DNA of 64,000 nucleotides, taken from assembly GCF_015354245.1 (NCBI RefSeq), contig NZ_JADKYZ010000002.1, positions 558,001-622,000 on the forward strand, written 5' to 3'. The notes under the pieces were generated by a model. That model did no database searches and had not been told where the DNA came from. It worked only from the letters and a program-made list of their open reading frames with translations. Position numbers and translations under genes: made by a program. This stretch comes from Diaphorobacter caeni. GTDB taxonomy: Bacteria; Pseudomonadota; Gammaproteobacteria; Burkholderiales; Burkholderiaceae_C. Below are positions 28,275-37,910 of the stretch, one piece after another (within the stretch, counting starts at the first letter, position 1; the number at the start of each line of letters is the position of its first letter).

Positions 28275-28700
28275 ATGACACGCGCACACCGGGGCTTCAC
28301 GCTGCTGGAGCTGCTGGTGGTGCTCTCCATCGTCGCGCTTGCCACGGTCGGCGTGAGCTTTGCCATCCGCGACAACGGCGCGACCGATCTGCAGCGCGAG
28401 GGTGAACGCCTCGCCGTGCTGCTCGAGACCGCGCGTGCGCAGTCGCGCGCCTCGGGCACGGCCGTGCGCTGGCGCACCACCGAGCAGGGCTTTGTCTTCG
28501 AGGGCCTGCCCACGCTCAAGCTGCCCAATCACTGGCTGGTCAGCGGCTCGCGCGCGAGCGGCCCCGCGCAGCTGTGGCTCGGGCCCGAGCCCATCATCAG
28601 CGCGCAGCAGGTCTGGGTCGTGAACGACGCCTATCCGGGCCGCGCGGTACGTGTAGGCACGGACGGCGTGCGCTCCTTCACCGTGGAGGCCATGCAATGA
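28275..28700 (+). CDS. gspH: Type II secretion minor pseudopilin GspH
   Basis: 141 residues from ATG 28275 (MTRAHRGFTLLELLVVLSI); a GTG 45 bases earlier in frame is less likely because the leader should be short. The cleavage site HRG-FTLLE with Glu+5 is intact. The rest is a small beta domain ending GTDGVRSFTVEAMQ, as in GspH. It is thought to sit near the pseudopilus tip region. Its stop overlaps the gspI start by four bases. Confidence 0.92.
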   Translation: MTRAHRGFTLLELLVVLSIVALATVGVSFAIRDNGATDLQREGERLAVLLETARAQSRASGTAVRWRTTEQGFVFEGLPTLKLPNHWLVSGSRASGPAQLWLGPEPIISAQQVWVVNDAYPGRAVRVGTDGVRSFTVEAMQ

Positions 28701-29062
28701 CCAAGCGGGCACTGCAGCGCGGCTTCACGCTGATCGAGGTGCTGGTCGCGCTCGCCATCGTGGCGATCGCGCTCATGGCGGGAACGCAGGCCACCTCCGC
28801 ATTGATGACCAACGCCACGCGTCAGACCGACGTGATGCTCGGCCACATCTGCGCGCAGAACGAACTCGTGAAGGCCCGCCTGATGCGCGAGCTGCCGGCC
28901 TATGGGGACCAGCAGAGCCTGTGCGAGCAGGCGGGCCGACGCTACCAGGTGGTGACCTCGGTGTCACCGCTGCCCAACCCGCAGTTCCGCCGCGTCGATG
29001 CGCAGGTCTTCGACGAGCGCTATCCGGTGATCCGCGTGTCCACCATCGTCGGCCGATACTGA
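28697..29062 (+). CDS. gspI: Type II secretion minor pseudopilin GspI
   Basis: 121 residues from ATG 28697, overlapping the gspH stop (ATGA). The prepilin site is QRG-FTLIEVLVALAIVAIAL. The C-terminal GspI domain contains QNELVKARLM and RRYQVVTSVSPLPNPQFRRVDAQVF. GspI, J and K form the tip complex of the pseudopilus and start its assembly. The length is normal for the family. Confidence 0.94.
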   Translation: MTKRALQRGFTLIEVLVALAIVAIALMAGTQATSALMTNATRQTDVMLGHICAQNELVKARLMRELPAYGDQQSLCEQAGRRYQVVTSVSPLPNPQFRRVDAQVFDERYPVIRVSTIVGRY

Positions 29063-29083
29063 AGAAGAAAAAGAAGAGCCGAG

Positions 29084-29788
29084 ATGCGCAGACACCCCGC
29101 TTTTGCTCCACGCCGGTCTTCACGCGGCTTCACGCTGATCGAGCTGCTGGTGGCGATCACCATCATGTCGCTGATCGCGCTGCTGAGCTGGCGCGGCATC
29201 GACGGCATGGTGCGCTCGCAGCAGATCACGCGCGAACGCTCCGACCACCTTGTGGTCATACAGAACGCGCTCGCGCAGTGGCAGTCCGATCTCGACTCCA
29301 TCCAGCCGGTGGACAGCACCCAGCCACTTCACTGGGACGGACAGGTTCTGCGCCTCACGCGCCGCACCACGCAGCAGCCCGATCAGGGCGTCGTGGTGGT
29401 GGCGTGGGCCAGGCGCGACGCCAACGGCACGCCGCAATGGCTGCGCTGGCAGTCACCGCCCGTCAACACCCGCGCGGCCTGGAGCGCCGCCTGGCAGACC
29501 GCCGGGCAATGGGCGCGCACGCCGTCAAGCAGCGAAGCGCAGCGCGAGACCGTGCTGTTCCCGCTGGCCGATGTGCAGCTCTACTACTACGTCGGCGGCG
29601 CCTGGGCGAATGCGCAGTCGAGCGTCGGCGGCTCGTATGCCGAACAGTCGCTCGGCGGGCTGACCAAGGCGGCTGCCTCGGTCCCCGAAGGCATCCGCCT
29701 GTCGATCACCCTGCCCGAGGGCGGCGCGATCACCGGCACGATCACCCAGGACTGGGTCAACCCCGTGCTCGGCGGCAACAAGACATGA
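29084..29788 (+). CDS. gspJ: Type II secretion minor pseudopilin GspJ
   Basis: 234 residues. The prepilin site is SRG-FTLIELLVAITIMSL with Glu+5. Typical GspJ features follow: WRGIDGMVRSQQITR after the helix, LRLTRR, and a C-terminal segment on IRLSITLPEGGAITGTITQDWV. It lies 21 bases after gspI and overlaps gspK by four bases. The 5' leader is purine-rich, serving as ribosome-binding site. Confidence 0.94.
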   Translation: MRRHPAFAPRRSSRGFTLIELLVAITIMSLIALLSWRGIDGMVRSQQITRERSDHLVVIQNALAQWQSDLDSIQPVDSTQPLHWDGQVLRLTRRTTQQPDQGVVVVAWARRDANGTPQWLRWQSPPVNTRAAWSAAWQTAGQWARTPSSSEAQRETVLFPLADVQLYYYVGGAWANAQSSVGGSYAEQSLGGLTKAAASVPEGIRLSITLPEGGAITGTITQDWVNPVLGGNKT

Positions 29789-30807
29789 GGACGACGATGC
29801 AGCACGCCCTCACCTCACGCCCTCCGGGGCGACGCGAACGCGGCGCGGCGCTGCTCGCGGCCATGCTGACGGTCGCGCTGGTCGCCACCTTCGCCGCATC
29901 GGCCATGTGGCAGCAGTGGCGCGCCATCGAGGTCGAATCGGCCGAGCGCGCGCGCATCCAGTCGGCGTGGATTCTCGTCGGCGCGCTCGACTGGTCGCGC
30001 CTGATCCTGCGTGAGGATTCACTGGCACGCGGCGACAGCACCGACAACCTCACCGAGCCCTGGTCGATCCCGCTCGAAGAGGCGCGCCTCTCGACCTTTC
30101 TTTCCGCCCAGCGCAACGTCTCGCAGGTCGATGACGCCAGCGCGCAGACCGACAACGCGTTTCTTTCTGGACGCGTGACCGACATGCAGTCGCGCATGAA
30201 CCTCACCAATCTGGTGAAGAACAACGCCCTGGACGCAACGGCCATGGCCCAGTTCGAGCGTCTGTTCGACTATCTGGGGTTGCCGCAGAGCGAGCTGTCG
30301 CTGATCTCCTCCCACATGCTGCGCGCGGCGGCTTCCGACACCAGCGACGCGCAGAGCTCCGCCATCGCGCTGATGCCGATGACCATCGCGCAACTGAGCT
30401 GGTGGGGCGTCGCGCAGAACACCATCGCCAAGTTGGCCCCCTTCGTCACCATTCTTCCGCTCTCCACCAAGCTCAACATCAACACCGCCGGCGCGGAAGT
30501 CATCTGGGCCAGCGCGGACGGCCTCGACATGTCGGACGCGCAACGCCTCATCCAGTCCCGCTCGTCGCAGTATTTCAAGTCGGTGAGCGTCGCGGCCAAT
30601 TTGCTCAGCAAGCCCGAGCTGCTGACGGCGACGCTGTTCGACGTGTCTTCCGAATATTTCGAGGTGCGCGGTCGCATGCGCATCGATCAGACCATCGTCG
30701 AGGAACGCTCGCTCGTGCACAAGCAACGCGGCAAGGTCCGCACCCTGTGGCGCGAGCGCGGCGGCTTTCTGCGAAGCGAGTCGGCCGACGCGATGGGCAA
30801 ATCTTGA
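29785..30807 (+). CDS. gspK: Type II secretion minor pseudopilin GspK
   Basis: 340 residues from ATG 29785 in the gspJ stop (ATGA). The cleavage region is RRERG-AALLAAMLTVALVATF; it lacks the usual Glu+5, which is normal for GspK, the tip-most pseudopilin. The large globular part contains the helix-hairpin-helix-like STKLNINTAGAEVIWASADG and the C-terminal SEYFEVRGRMRI strand seen in GspK. It caps the GspI-J-K complex. Confidence 0.93.
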   Translation: MRTTMQHALTSRPPGRRERGAALLAAMLTVALVATFAASAMWQQWRAIEVESAERARIQSAWILVGALDWSRLILREDSLARGDSTDNLTEPWSIPLEEARLSTFLSAQRNVSQVDDASAQTDNAFLSGRVTDMQSRMNLTNLVKNNALDATAMAQFERLFDYLGLPQSELSLISSHMLRAAASDTSDAQSSAIALMPMTIAQLSWWGVAQNTIAKLAPFVTILPLSTKLNINTAGAEVIWASADGLDMSDAQRLIQSRSSQYFKSVSVAANLLSKPELLTATLFDVSSEYFEVRGRMRIDQTIVEERSLVHKQRGKVRTLWRERGGFLRSESADAMGKS

Positions 30808-30874
30808 TCACCGGGTACAAACGATGCCAGTCACCGTCACGCGTCACGCCTAAAATGGCGCGCGAACACCAGTC

Positions 30875-32107
30875 ATGAGCACCCTCATTCTTTACCTGCC
30901 TCCGGGCACGCCTGGGCCGAACACCGAATTCAGCTACACGCTGACCGCCGACGGCCACTCCGCAACCCGCCAAGCCAGCGCCAAGGCCGCACGCCTGCCC
31001 GATCCGGGCCGTACGGGCGAGGTCGTCGCCGTCGTGCCCGCACGCGGGCTGTCGTGGCAGCGCGTGACCCTGCCGCAAGGAGCGACCGCCTCCGCCGCGC
31101 GCCTGCGCTCGGTGCTTGAAGGTCTGCTTGAAGAGCAACTGCTGGATGAACCCGCGCAGCTGCATTTCGCGCTCGCCCCCGACGCGCAGATCGGCGAACC
31201 CGCGTGGGTCGCCGTGTGTGACCGCGTCTGGCTGCGCGAGACGCTGCAGCTGCTCGAATCGGTGGGCCGCAGCGTGGGCCGCATCGTTCCCGAATTCGCT
31301 CCGGGCGCGTCCGACGCGCGCGAGGTCTATGCCATCGGCGTGCCCGAAGAGGCGCAGTTGGTGCTCACATCCGCCAGCGCCGATCAGGCCGTGAACGTGC
31401 TGCCGCTGAACTCCGCCACGCTGGCGCTGGGCATGCAGAGCACCGATCCCGACCAGCCCGCCCGCGTGCGCGCCGAGCCGGCCGTCGCGGGCATGACCGA
31501 GAAGCTGCTCGGCCGCTCCGTCGAGCTGTCGACGTCCAGCCAGCGCTCGCTCGTCGCCGCGCGCGGCCAATGGAATCTGGCACAGCTCGAATTCTCGAGC
31601 AGCGGACGCACGCGCGCCCTGCGCAGCGTGAGCGGCGGCTTCAACGCCTTTCTGCGCGCGCCGCAGTGGCGCGCCGCGCGCTGGGCGCTCGCCATCGCCG
31701 TCGTGGCTCAGATCGTCGGCCTCAACGTGGCCGCCTACAAGGAACGCCAGTCGCTGGCGGCCAAGGAGGTCGGCATCCGCAGCACCCTGCAGCAGGCCTT
31801 TCCCAACGTCAAGGTGGTGGTCGACGCTCCCGTGCAGATGGAGCGCGAGGTCGCCCAGCTGCGCCAGGCGGCAGGCAGCCTGTCGCACCGCGATTTTGAG
31901 CCCCTGCTCGCCGCCGCAGGTGCCGCGCTGCCGGTCAGTCAGGTGCCATCCATGGTGGAGTTCGCCGATTCAGAACTGCATCTCACCGGCGTGAGCCTCA
32001 CCAATGACGAGCTGTCCACTGTGACCCAGCGCCTGCAAGCCGACGGCTTCGTCGCCCGCGCACAGGGTTCGCAGCTCTGGATTCGCGCAGCCGGGGAGCG
32101 GCCATGA
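30875..32107 (+). CDS. gspL: Type II secretion inner-membrane platform protein GspL
   Basis: 410 residues. The first half is the cytoplasmic actin-like domain that recruits GspE (VVPARGLSWQRVTLPQG, LRSVLEGLLEEQLLDEPAQLHFAL). A single membrane helix (about 270-290, RWALAIAVVAQIVGLNVAAY) is followed by a periplasmic ferredoxin-like domain. It couples the ATPase to the membrane platform together with GspM. It starts 67 bases after gspK and overlaps gspM by four bases. Confidence 0.92.
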   Translation: MSTLILYLPPGTPGPNTEFSYTLTADGHSATRQASAKAARLPDPGRTGEVVAVVPARGLSWQRVTLPQGATASAARLRSVLEGLLEEQLLDEPAQLHFALAPDAQIGEPAWVAVCDRVWLRETLQLLESVGRSVGRIVPEFAPGASDAREVYAIGVPEEAQLVLTSASADQAVNVLPLNSATLALGMQSTDPDQPARVRAEPAVAGMTEKLLGRSVELSTSSQRSLVAARGQWNLAQLEFSSSGRTRALRSVSGGFNAFLRAPQWRAARWALAIAVVAQIVGLNVAAYKERQSLAAKEVGIRSTLQQAFPNVKVVVDAPVQMEREVAQLRQAAGSLSHRDFEPLLAAAGAALPVSQVPSMVEFADSELHLTGVSLTNDELSTVTQRLQADGFVARAQGSQLWIRAAGERP

Positions 32108-32658
32108 TGAAGAACAAGAATCCCGCGGCCAAGTCCGAAGCGCTCGACGCGCTCAGAGAACGCTGGAAGAGTCTCGCCGCACGCGAGCAGATGCTGGTGC
32201 TGATCGCCGCGAGCGTCGTCGGCCTCGCCATCGTGTGGTGGGTGCTGCTGTCGCCCGCGCTCAAGACGCTGCGCAGCGCGCCGGCAGAACACGCGCAGCT
32301 CGACGGCCAGCTGCAGCACATGCGCAGCCTCCAGCAGGAAGCGCTCGAGCTGCAGAAGGCCCCGCGCGTGCAGGGCGATGACGCGACGCGCGTGCTCCAG
32401 AGTTCGCTGGCGCAGGCGCTCGGCTCGACCGCGCAGGTCTCCGTCGTCGGCGATCGGGCGACGGTAACGCTCAAGGCCGCGCCCGCTGGCGCTCTGGGCC
32501 AGTGGCTCGCCCACGTGCGCAGCACCGCGCGCGCAATCCCGATTCAGGCCAAACTCGTTCGCACCAATGGCGCGGGCAAGTCCGGCGCGAACGCCGCCAA
32601 CACGCTGCCCGCCTTCTGGGAAGGCACACTGGTGCTGACCCTGCCGGTCGCGAACTGA
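32104..32658 (+). CDS. gspM: Type II secretion inner-membrane platform protein GspM
   Basis: 184 residues. A short cytoplasmic N-terminus with RERWKSLAAREQMLVLIAASVV precedes one membrane helix (about 36-58), a coiled-coil stretch and a small periplasmic ferredoxin-like domain. It stabilises GspL by dimerisation. Overlap with gspL (ATGATG) implies coupling. One base separates its stop from the gspN start codon. Confidence 0.9.
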   Translation: MMKNKNPAAKSEALDALRERWKSLAAREQMLVLIAASVVGLAIVWWVLLSPALKTLRSAPAEHAQLDGQLQHMRSLQQEALELQKAPRVQGDDATRVLQSSLAQALGSTAQVSVVGDRATVTLKAAPAGALGQWLAHVRSTARAIPIQAKLVRTNGAGKSGANAANTLPAFWEGTLVLTLPVAN

Positions 32659-32659
32659 C

Positions 32660-33484
32660 ATGGCGATCAGCAAACCACGCACCGCCAACCGCTCCGCTCG
32701 CGGCACCGAAGCGCCCGTGCGCTCGCCGCGCGGCTGGGCCATCGTCGGCGGCGTGCTCGGCGCCCTGACGATGATCGCCGTGCAGGCACCCGCCACATGG
32801 CTGGCCTCGGGCGTGAACAGCGCCACCAGGGGCATGGTGCAACTGCAGCAGGCGCGCGGCACGCTCTGGAACGGCTCTGCGCAACTCGTGCTCACCGGCG
32901 GCGAGGGCAGCTCCGATCAGGTCGCGCTGCCCGGCCGCCTGAACTGGCAGCTGCGCCCTGCCCTGGTCGGAGCCAGCGTCGTTCTGAATGCCGACTGCTG
33001 CACCACCACGCCCGTGCGCATGCACGCCGGGCTGCGCTGGAACGGCATGCAGCTCAAGGTGGCCAACAGCCAGAGCCAGTGGCCCAGCGCCGTGCTCAGC
33101 GGCCTTGGCACGCCATGGAACACCATTCAGCCGCAAGGCCGACTCTCGCTTGCCACCACCGGACTGCAGATCGACTGGAACGCCGGGCGCATGGCGCTGC
33201 AGGGCCATCTGCAGCTCGACGCGCTTGACGTATCCTCCAAGCTCTCCACCCTGAGCCCGATGGGCAGCTACCGCGTGAGCGTGAATGGCGGCGACAGCCC
33301 CACGCTCGCGCTCAGCACCTTGAGCGGCGCGCTGCTGCTCAACGGATCGGGCCAATGGGTGGGCCAGCGCCTGCGCTTCACCGGCGAGGCCAGGGCCGCA
33401 GCCGGCCGCGAGGCCGCGCTGGCCAATCTCTTGAATATCATTGGGCGACGCACCGGCGACCGCTCCATACTCACCGTGGGTTGA
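32660..33484 (+). CDS. gspN: Type II secretion protein GspN
   Basis: 274 residues. An Arg-rich N-terminus and one membrane segment (about 29-50) lead into a periplasmic domain with the GspN pattern: QARGTLWNGSAQLVLTG, PGRLNWQLRPAL and a C-terminal AALANLLNIIGRRTGDRS. GspN is an accessory, non-universal component whose role is unclear. It sits between gspM and the secretin gene, seven bases before gspD. Confidence 0.88.
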   Translation: MAISKPRTANRSARGTEAPVRSPRGWAIVGGVLGALTMIAVQAPATWLASGVNSATRGMVQLQQARGTLWNGSAQLVLTGGEGSSDQVALPGRLNWQLRPALVGASVVLNADCCTTTPVRMHAGLRWNGMQLKVANSQSQWPSAVLSGLGTPWNTIQPQGRLSLATTGLQIDWNAGRMALQGHLQLDALDVSSKLSTLSPMGSYRVSVNGGDSPTLALSTLSGALLLNGSGQWVGQRLRFTGEARAAAGREAALANLLNIIGRRTGDRSILTVG

Positions 33485-33491
33485 ACCAACC

Positions 33492-35861
33492 ATGACTTTC
33501 TTGCCTCCACATCGCCTGCGACTCGCACTGCACTCCATCGCCGCCAGCACCCTGCTGCTGTGCGCCAGCGTTCCGCAGCAAGCCGTCGCCGCGCCGCAAG
33601 GCAGCATCCAGTCCAACGAGCCGGTCACGCTGAACTTCGCCAATGCCGACATCGAGGCCGTGGCCCGCACCATCGCGACCATCACCGGCCGCAACGTGGT
33701 GGTCGATCCGCGCGTGAAGGGCCAGCTCACGCTGGTCACCGACAAGCCCGTGCCGCCAACCACCGCGTTCCAGCAGTTTCTCGCGGCGCTGCGCCTGCAG
33801 GGCTTCACCATCGTCGAGGCGGCCGGTCTCTACAAGGTCGTTCCCGAGGCCGACGCCAAGCTGCAGGCCGGCGGCGTGACCGTCACCCAGGGCAGCTCGG
33901 GCACGGGGCCCGCCAGCGGCCAGATCGCCACGCAGATCTTCAAGCTCAACTTCGAGAACGCCAGCAATCTGGTGCCGGTGCTGCGCCCGCTGATCAGCCC
34001 CAACAACACCATCAACGTGAACCCCGGCAACAACTCGCTGGTGATCACCGACTACGGCGACAACCTGCAGCGCATCGCCCGCATCATCGCGGCGATGGAC
34101 GTCTCCAACGCGAGCGACGTCGAAGTCATCGCGCTGCAGAACGCCATCGCCTCGGACCTCGCGCCGCTGGTGCAAAAGCTCATCGACGGCTCCGGCAACT
34201 CCGGCGTTGCTGCAACCGGCACGCCCGGCGCGGCCGCCGCCGGCCAGTCCGACACGTCCTACCGCACCACCCTGCTGGCCGAGCCCCGCAGCAATTCGCT
34301 GATCGTGCGCGCGGCCAATCCGGCGCGTCTGGCGCTCGTGCGCTCGCTCGTGGCCAAGCTCGATCAGGCTCCCGCCGCAGGCAGCTCCGCCGCGACCGGC
34401 AACATCCACGTCGTCTATCTGAAGAACGCCGACGCAGTGAAGCTCGCGGCCACCCTGCGTGCCGCGATTTCCAACGGTTCGATGGGCGGCAGCAATTCTG
34501 GCTCGGGCTCCGGCTCGGGCCTGCCCTTCAGCGGCAGCAGCGGCGGCACAAGCGGTGGGCTGATGAGCACCGCCAGCAACAGCACCACGCAATCCTCGGG
34601 CCTTGGCAGCAACACCAGCGGTGGCCTTGGCGGAGGCACGCAGTCCAGTTTCGGCAGTTCGCAGAACAACGCGAACCAGGGCTCCACGGGCGGCCAGATC
34701 CAGGCCGACGCCTCGACCAATTCGCTGATCATCTCGGCACCCGAGCCGCAGTACCGCCAGATCCGCGCCGTCATCGACAAGCTCGACGGTCGCCGTGCGC
34801 AGGTGCTGATCGAGAGCCTGATCGTCGAAGTGTCCGCCAACAAGGTCGCCGAATTCGGCATTCAGTGGCAGGGCATCATGGGCAACTACGGCAGCACGCT
34901 GGGCCTTCTGGGCACCAACTCCAGCCAGTCGGGCACCAACATCCTGGATCTGGCGCTCGCCGCGGCCAGTGGCACCACCTCCACCATCACCTCCGCCCTG
35001 TCCAGCAAACCGGCGGGCGGCACCATCGCGGTCGCGCCGCGCATCAACGGCAAGTACTACCTCGGCGTGCTCGCCAACTTCCTCGAGAACACGGGCGACG
35101 CCAATGTGCTCTCGACCCCGAACCTGCTCACGCTCGACAACGAAGAGGCGCAGATCATCATCGGCGAGAACGTGCCGTTCGTGACCGGCTCCTACGCCAA
35201 CTCCACCGGCAGCTCGACCGTGAATCCGTTCACCACCGTCGAGCGCAAGGACGTGGGCCTGATGCTGCGCGTGCGCCCGCAGATCAGCGAAAACGGCTCC
35301 GTCAAGCTCACGCTCTATCAGGAAGTCTCCAAGGTCAACAGCACCACCACGTCGAATGCGAACGGCCCCACCACCAGCAAGCGCGCCATCGAGTCGTCCG
35401 TGATGGTGCAGGACGGCAACGTCATCGTGCTCGGCGGTCTGCTCGAAGACAGCTACGCGCTCGGCCAGGACAAGGTGCCGCTGATGGGCGACCTGCCCGT
35501 GGTCGGCGCGCTGTTCCGCAACGAGCAGCGTTCGCGCAAGAAGACCAATCTGATGGTCTTCCTGCGCCCCATCGTGATCCGCGACGACGCCACCAGCGAC
35601 GCGCTGGTGCAGGACCGCTACGAAGCCATCCGTGCGCTGCAGATGGGCACGCAGCCCGCCGACAGCACGCTGATGCGCGCGGTCAACGAAGCCCCCGTGC
35701 TGCCGCCGCTGAACACGCAGACCACGCCGTCCAAGAACGGCAGTGCGCCCGCGAAGCCGGTGCCCACATCGATGTTCCCGGTCGAGGTGAACCGCAACAA
35801 GTCCACTGCGCAGCAGCCCGCGGACTCGACCGTGCAGGACCCCAACTTCACGCCGCAGTAA
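33492..35861 (+). CDS. gspD: Type II secretion outer-membrane secretin GspD
   Basis: 789 residues from ATG 33492; this start gives a signal peptide (residues 1-34, ending VAA-APQG). Periplasmic N0 (VTLNFANADIEAVARTIATI) and N1-N3 domains follow. A Gly/Ser/Asn-rich insert lies at about 330-400 within the N3 region (GGSNSGSGSGSG and similar). The secretin C domain carries VPFVTGSYANSTGSSTVNPF and RKDVGLMLRVRPQI, then VMVQDGNVIVLGGLLEDS. It forms the double-walled outer-membrane channel. The C-terminal 60 residues are Pro/Thr-rich, possibly the pilotin-binding S region, and no pilotin gene is nearby. Confidence 0.97.
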   Translation: MTFLPPHRLRLALHSIAASTLLLCASVPQQAVAAPQGSIQSNEPVTLNFANADIEAVARTIATITGRNVVVDPRVKGQLTLVTDKPVPPTTAFQQFLAALRLQGFTIVEAAGLYKVVPEADAKLQAGGVTVTQGSSGTGPASGQIATQIFKLNFENASNLVPVLRPLISPNNTINVNPGNNSLVITDYGDNLQRIARIIAAMDVSNASDVEVIALQNAIASDLAPLVQKLIDGSGNSGVAATGTPGAAAAGQSDTSYRTTLLAEPRSNSLIVRAANPARLALVRSLVAKLDQAPAAGSSAATGNIHVVYLKNADAVKLAATLRAAISNGSMGGSNSGSGSGSGLPFSGSSGGTSGGLMSTASNSTTQSSGLGSNTSGGLGGGTQSSFGSSQNNANQGSTGGQIQADASTNSLIISAPEPQYRQIRAVIDKLDGRRAQVLIESLIVEVSANKVAEFGIQWQGIMGNYGSTLGLLGTNSSQSGTNILDLALAAASGTTSTITSALSSKPAGGTIAVAPRINGKYYLGVLANFLENTGDANVLSTPNLLTLDNEEAQIIIGENVPFVTGSYANSTGSSTVNPFTTVERKDVGLMLRVRPQISENGSVKLTLYQEVSKVNSTTTSNANGPTTSKRAIESSVMVQDGNVIVLGGLLEDSYALGQDKVPLMGDLPVVGALFRNEQRSRKKTNLMVFLRPIVIRDDATSDALVQDRYEAIRALQMGTQPADSTLMRAVNEAPVLPPLNTQTTPSKNGSAPAKPVPTSMFPVEVNRNKSTAQQPADSTVQDPNFTPQ

Positions 35862-35927
35862 ACCGCCTCAAACGCTGCCCATCCACCCATCGATTCAACG
35901 CCAGACCGACCGTCAGCCAGACCGCCC

Positions 35928-37289
35928 ATGCGCCATCCCCTGCCATACACCTTCGCACGCTCGAACCAGTTGCTGCTCGAGGACGATGGCCACCAGCTGG
36001 TGCTGTGGCACGGCATGGCGCCCGACATGGGCGCGATGTCCGAGGTGCTGCGCAAGCACGCCGTGCAGCAGCTCATGCCGTTGGACAACGGCGCGCTCGC
36101 CCAGCGCATCAGCGCGGCCTATTCACAGTCCGATTCGAGCGCGGCGATGGTGGTCAGCGAGGTCGAGTCCGACGCCGACCTCTCTCGCATGATGCAGGAG
36201 CTGCCCGCGGTCGAGGACTTGCTGGAGTCGGCCGGCGACGCGCCCATCATCCGCATGCTCAACGCGCTGCTCACGCAGTCCGTGCGCGACGGCGCGAGCG
36301 ATATCCACATTGAGCCCTACGAGCGTCATTCCAGCGTGCGCTTTCGCGTGGACGGCACGCTGCGCGAGGTGGTGCAGCCCAACCGCGCGCTGCACGCCGC
36401 GCTGATCTCGCGCCTGAAGATCATGGCCGATCTCGACATCTCCGAGAAACGCCTGCCGCAGGACGGCCGCATCTCTCTGCGCCTTGGCACCCGTGCCATC
36501 GACGTGCGCGTCTCCACCCTGCCCAACGCCCACGGCGAGCGCGCCGTGCTGCGTCTGCTGGACAAGAGCGAGAACAAGCTCAGCCTCGAGTCGGTGGGCA
36601 TGCAGGGCCCCGTGCTCACGCAGTTCGAGCGCCTGATCTCGCAGCCGCACGGCATCATTCTCGTGACCGGCCCGACCGGCTCGGGCAAGACCACCACGCT
36701 GTACGCGGCGCTCGCCCGCCTGGACGCGACGAGCAGCAACATCATGACGGTGGAAGACCCCATCGAATACGAGCTCGCGGGCGTCGGCCAGACACAGATC
36801 AACAGCAAGATCGACCTGACCTTCGCCAAGGCCCTGCGCGCCATCCTGCGCCAGGACCCGGACGTGATCATGATCGGTGAAATCCGCGACTTCGAAACCG
36901 CCCAGATTGCGATCCAGGCGTCTCTGACCGGCCATCTGGTGCTCGCCACGCTGCACACCAACGACTCGGCCAGCGCCATCACACGCCTGACCGACATGGG
37001 GGTGGAGCCGTTCCTGCTGTCCAGCTCGCTGCTCGGCGTGCTCGCCCAGCGACTGGTGCGCAGGCTCGATCCGAGCGAGCCCTCGGGCTATCGGGGCCGC
37101 ACCGGCATCTTTGAATTGCTGGAAGTGGACGACCAGATCCGCGCGCAGATCCACGGTCAGGTCAGCGAATCGGAGATCCGCGATCAGGCGCTGGCCAATG
37201 GCATGTCGCTGATGCGCACCGACGGCGAACGTCTGGTGGCGGCGGGCATCACCAGCGCCGAAGAGGTGCTGCGCGTCACGCGCGACTGA
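35928..37289 (+). CDS. gspE: Type II secretion ATPase GspE, lacking the tetracysteine subdomain
   Basis: 453 residues, shorter than the usual 490-500. Core motifs are intact: [20 protein letters not shown], Walker [10 protein letters not shown] (248-256), Asp box VEDPIEYEL, Walker B MIGEIRD (315-321) and the His box LHTNDSASA. In place of the CxxC...CxxC metal-binding subdomain expected near residue 380 there is only [17 protein letters not shown], so roughly 40 residues are absent without a frameshift. GspE is the cytoplasmic hexameric motor that drives pseudopilus assembly. It follows gspD by 66 bases; gspF does not follow directly. Confidence 0.95.
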   Translation: MRHPLPYTFARSNQLLLEDDGHQLVLWHGMAPDMGAMSEVLRKHAVQQLMPLDNGALAQRISAAYSQSDSSAAMVVSEVESDADLSRMMQELPAVEDLLESAGDAPIIRMLNALLTQSVRDGASDIHIEPYERHSSVRFRVDGTLREVVQPNRALHAALISRLKIMADLDISEKRLPQDGRISLRLGTRAIDVRVSTLPNAHGERAVLRLLDKSENKLSLESVGMQGPVLTQFERLISQPHGIILVTGPTGSGKTTTLYAALARLDATSSNIMTVEDPIEYELAGVGQTQINSKIDLTFAKALRAILRQDPDVIMIGEIRDFETAQIAIQASLTGHLVLATLHTNDSASAITRLTDMGVEPFLLSSSLLGVLAQRLVRRLDPSEPSGYRGRTGIFELLEVDDQIRAQIHGQVSESEIRDQALANGMSLMRTDGERLVAAGITSAEEVLRVTRD

Positions 37290-37349
37290 GCGCGCGGGAT
37301 CTCAGGAAAAGTTCAGGAAGCCTCTGCCTCTCAGAGCGCGTCTACGCTC

Positions 37350-37910
37350 TCAGGCGCCGGCCGGCAGCACCGGCTTTCTGACGGCTGGCGTACCGGACGC
37401 CGGGTTGCGCACCAAACCGCGCTTGAGCTCCTTGAGCAGCAGCACCATCTGGCGCGACGCATGCTCGCACTGCCGGAACGTGCGCTCCGCCATCACCATG
37501 TCGCCCTGTTCGATCTGGGTGATCAGCTCCGCGGCCTTGAGATGGAAATAGCGATTGCGCACCAGCAGCATGTCATAGGTCGGCAGATGGCCGAGCGCCT
37601 TGCGGCCCGCGTCATGCAGCCATGCGCCGAGTTCCGAGCTGCGGTCATCGCGGATCACGTCCGGACGCAGCTGTTCATCGATCTGTCCTTCGCAGGCCTG
37701 CCACAGCCAGGGCAGCCAACGCTCGTGGCTCACGATCAGTGCCTCGATGTCGAACTCCACGGACAGGCGGCTGACCTCGTCCCCGAAGGCGACGAGTTCG
37801 CTGGCTTGCAGTGCGGGCACGGTCGACCAGTCCTCGGGCCGCTCCGCCTTGGCGCGTTGCTTGGAGGAGGCGGCTCCCGACGAAGAGAAAAAACGTTTGA
37901 GCATGTCCAT
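37350..37910 (-). CDS. CZB-like (degenerate chemoreceptor zinc-binding) domain protein
   Basis: 186 residues from ATG 37910 (GGAG upstream; a second ATG two codons on is possible). After a Ser/Lys-rich 30-residue start, the helical body resembles the CZB domain: SHERWLPWLW with His62, then SELGAWLHD where the usual zinc-ligand Cys is Ser92, and YFHLKAAELI with one His (123) where two are expected. The zinc site is therefore probably lost or altered. A helical C-terminus (FRQCEHASRQMVLLLKELK) resembles a four-helix sensor. It reads opposite to the flanking gsp genes and separates gspE from gspF. Role unknown; the family call is tentative. Confidence 0.55.
   Translation of the reverse strand: MDMLKRFFSSSGAASSKQRAKAERPEDWSTVPALQASELVAFGDEVSRLSVEFDIEALIVSHERWLPWLWQACEGQIDEQLRPDVIRDDRSSELGAWLHDAGRKALGHLPTYDMLLVRNRYFHLKAAELITQIEQGDMVMAERTFRQCEHASRQMVLLLKELKRGLVRNPASGTPAVRKPVLPAGA

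Noticed and set aside
33560..36313. 917-codon frame in another phase over gspD/gspE
   Set aside because: Arg/Gln-rich product crossing two real genes; caused by GC codon bias.
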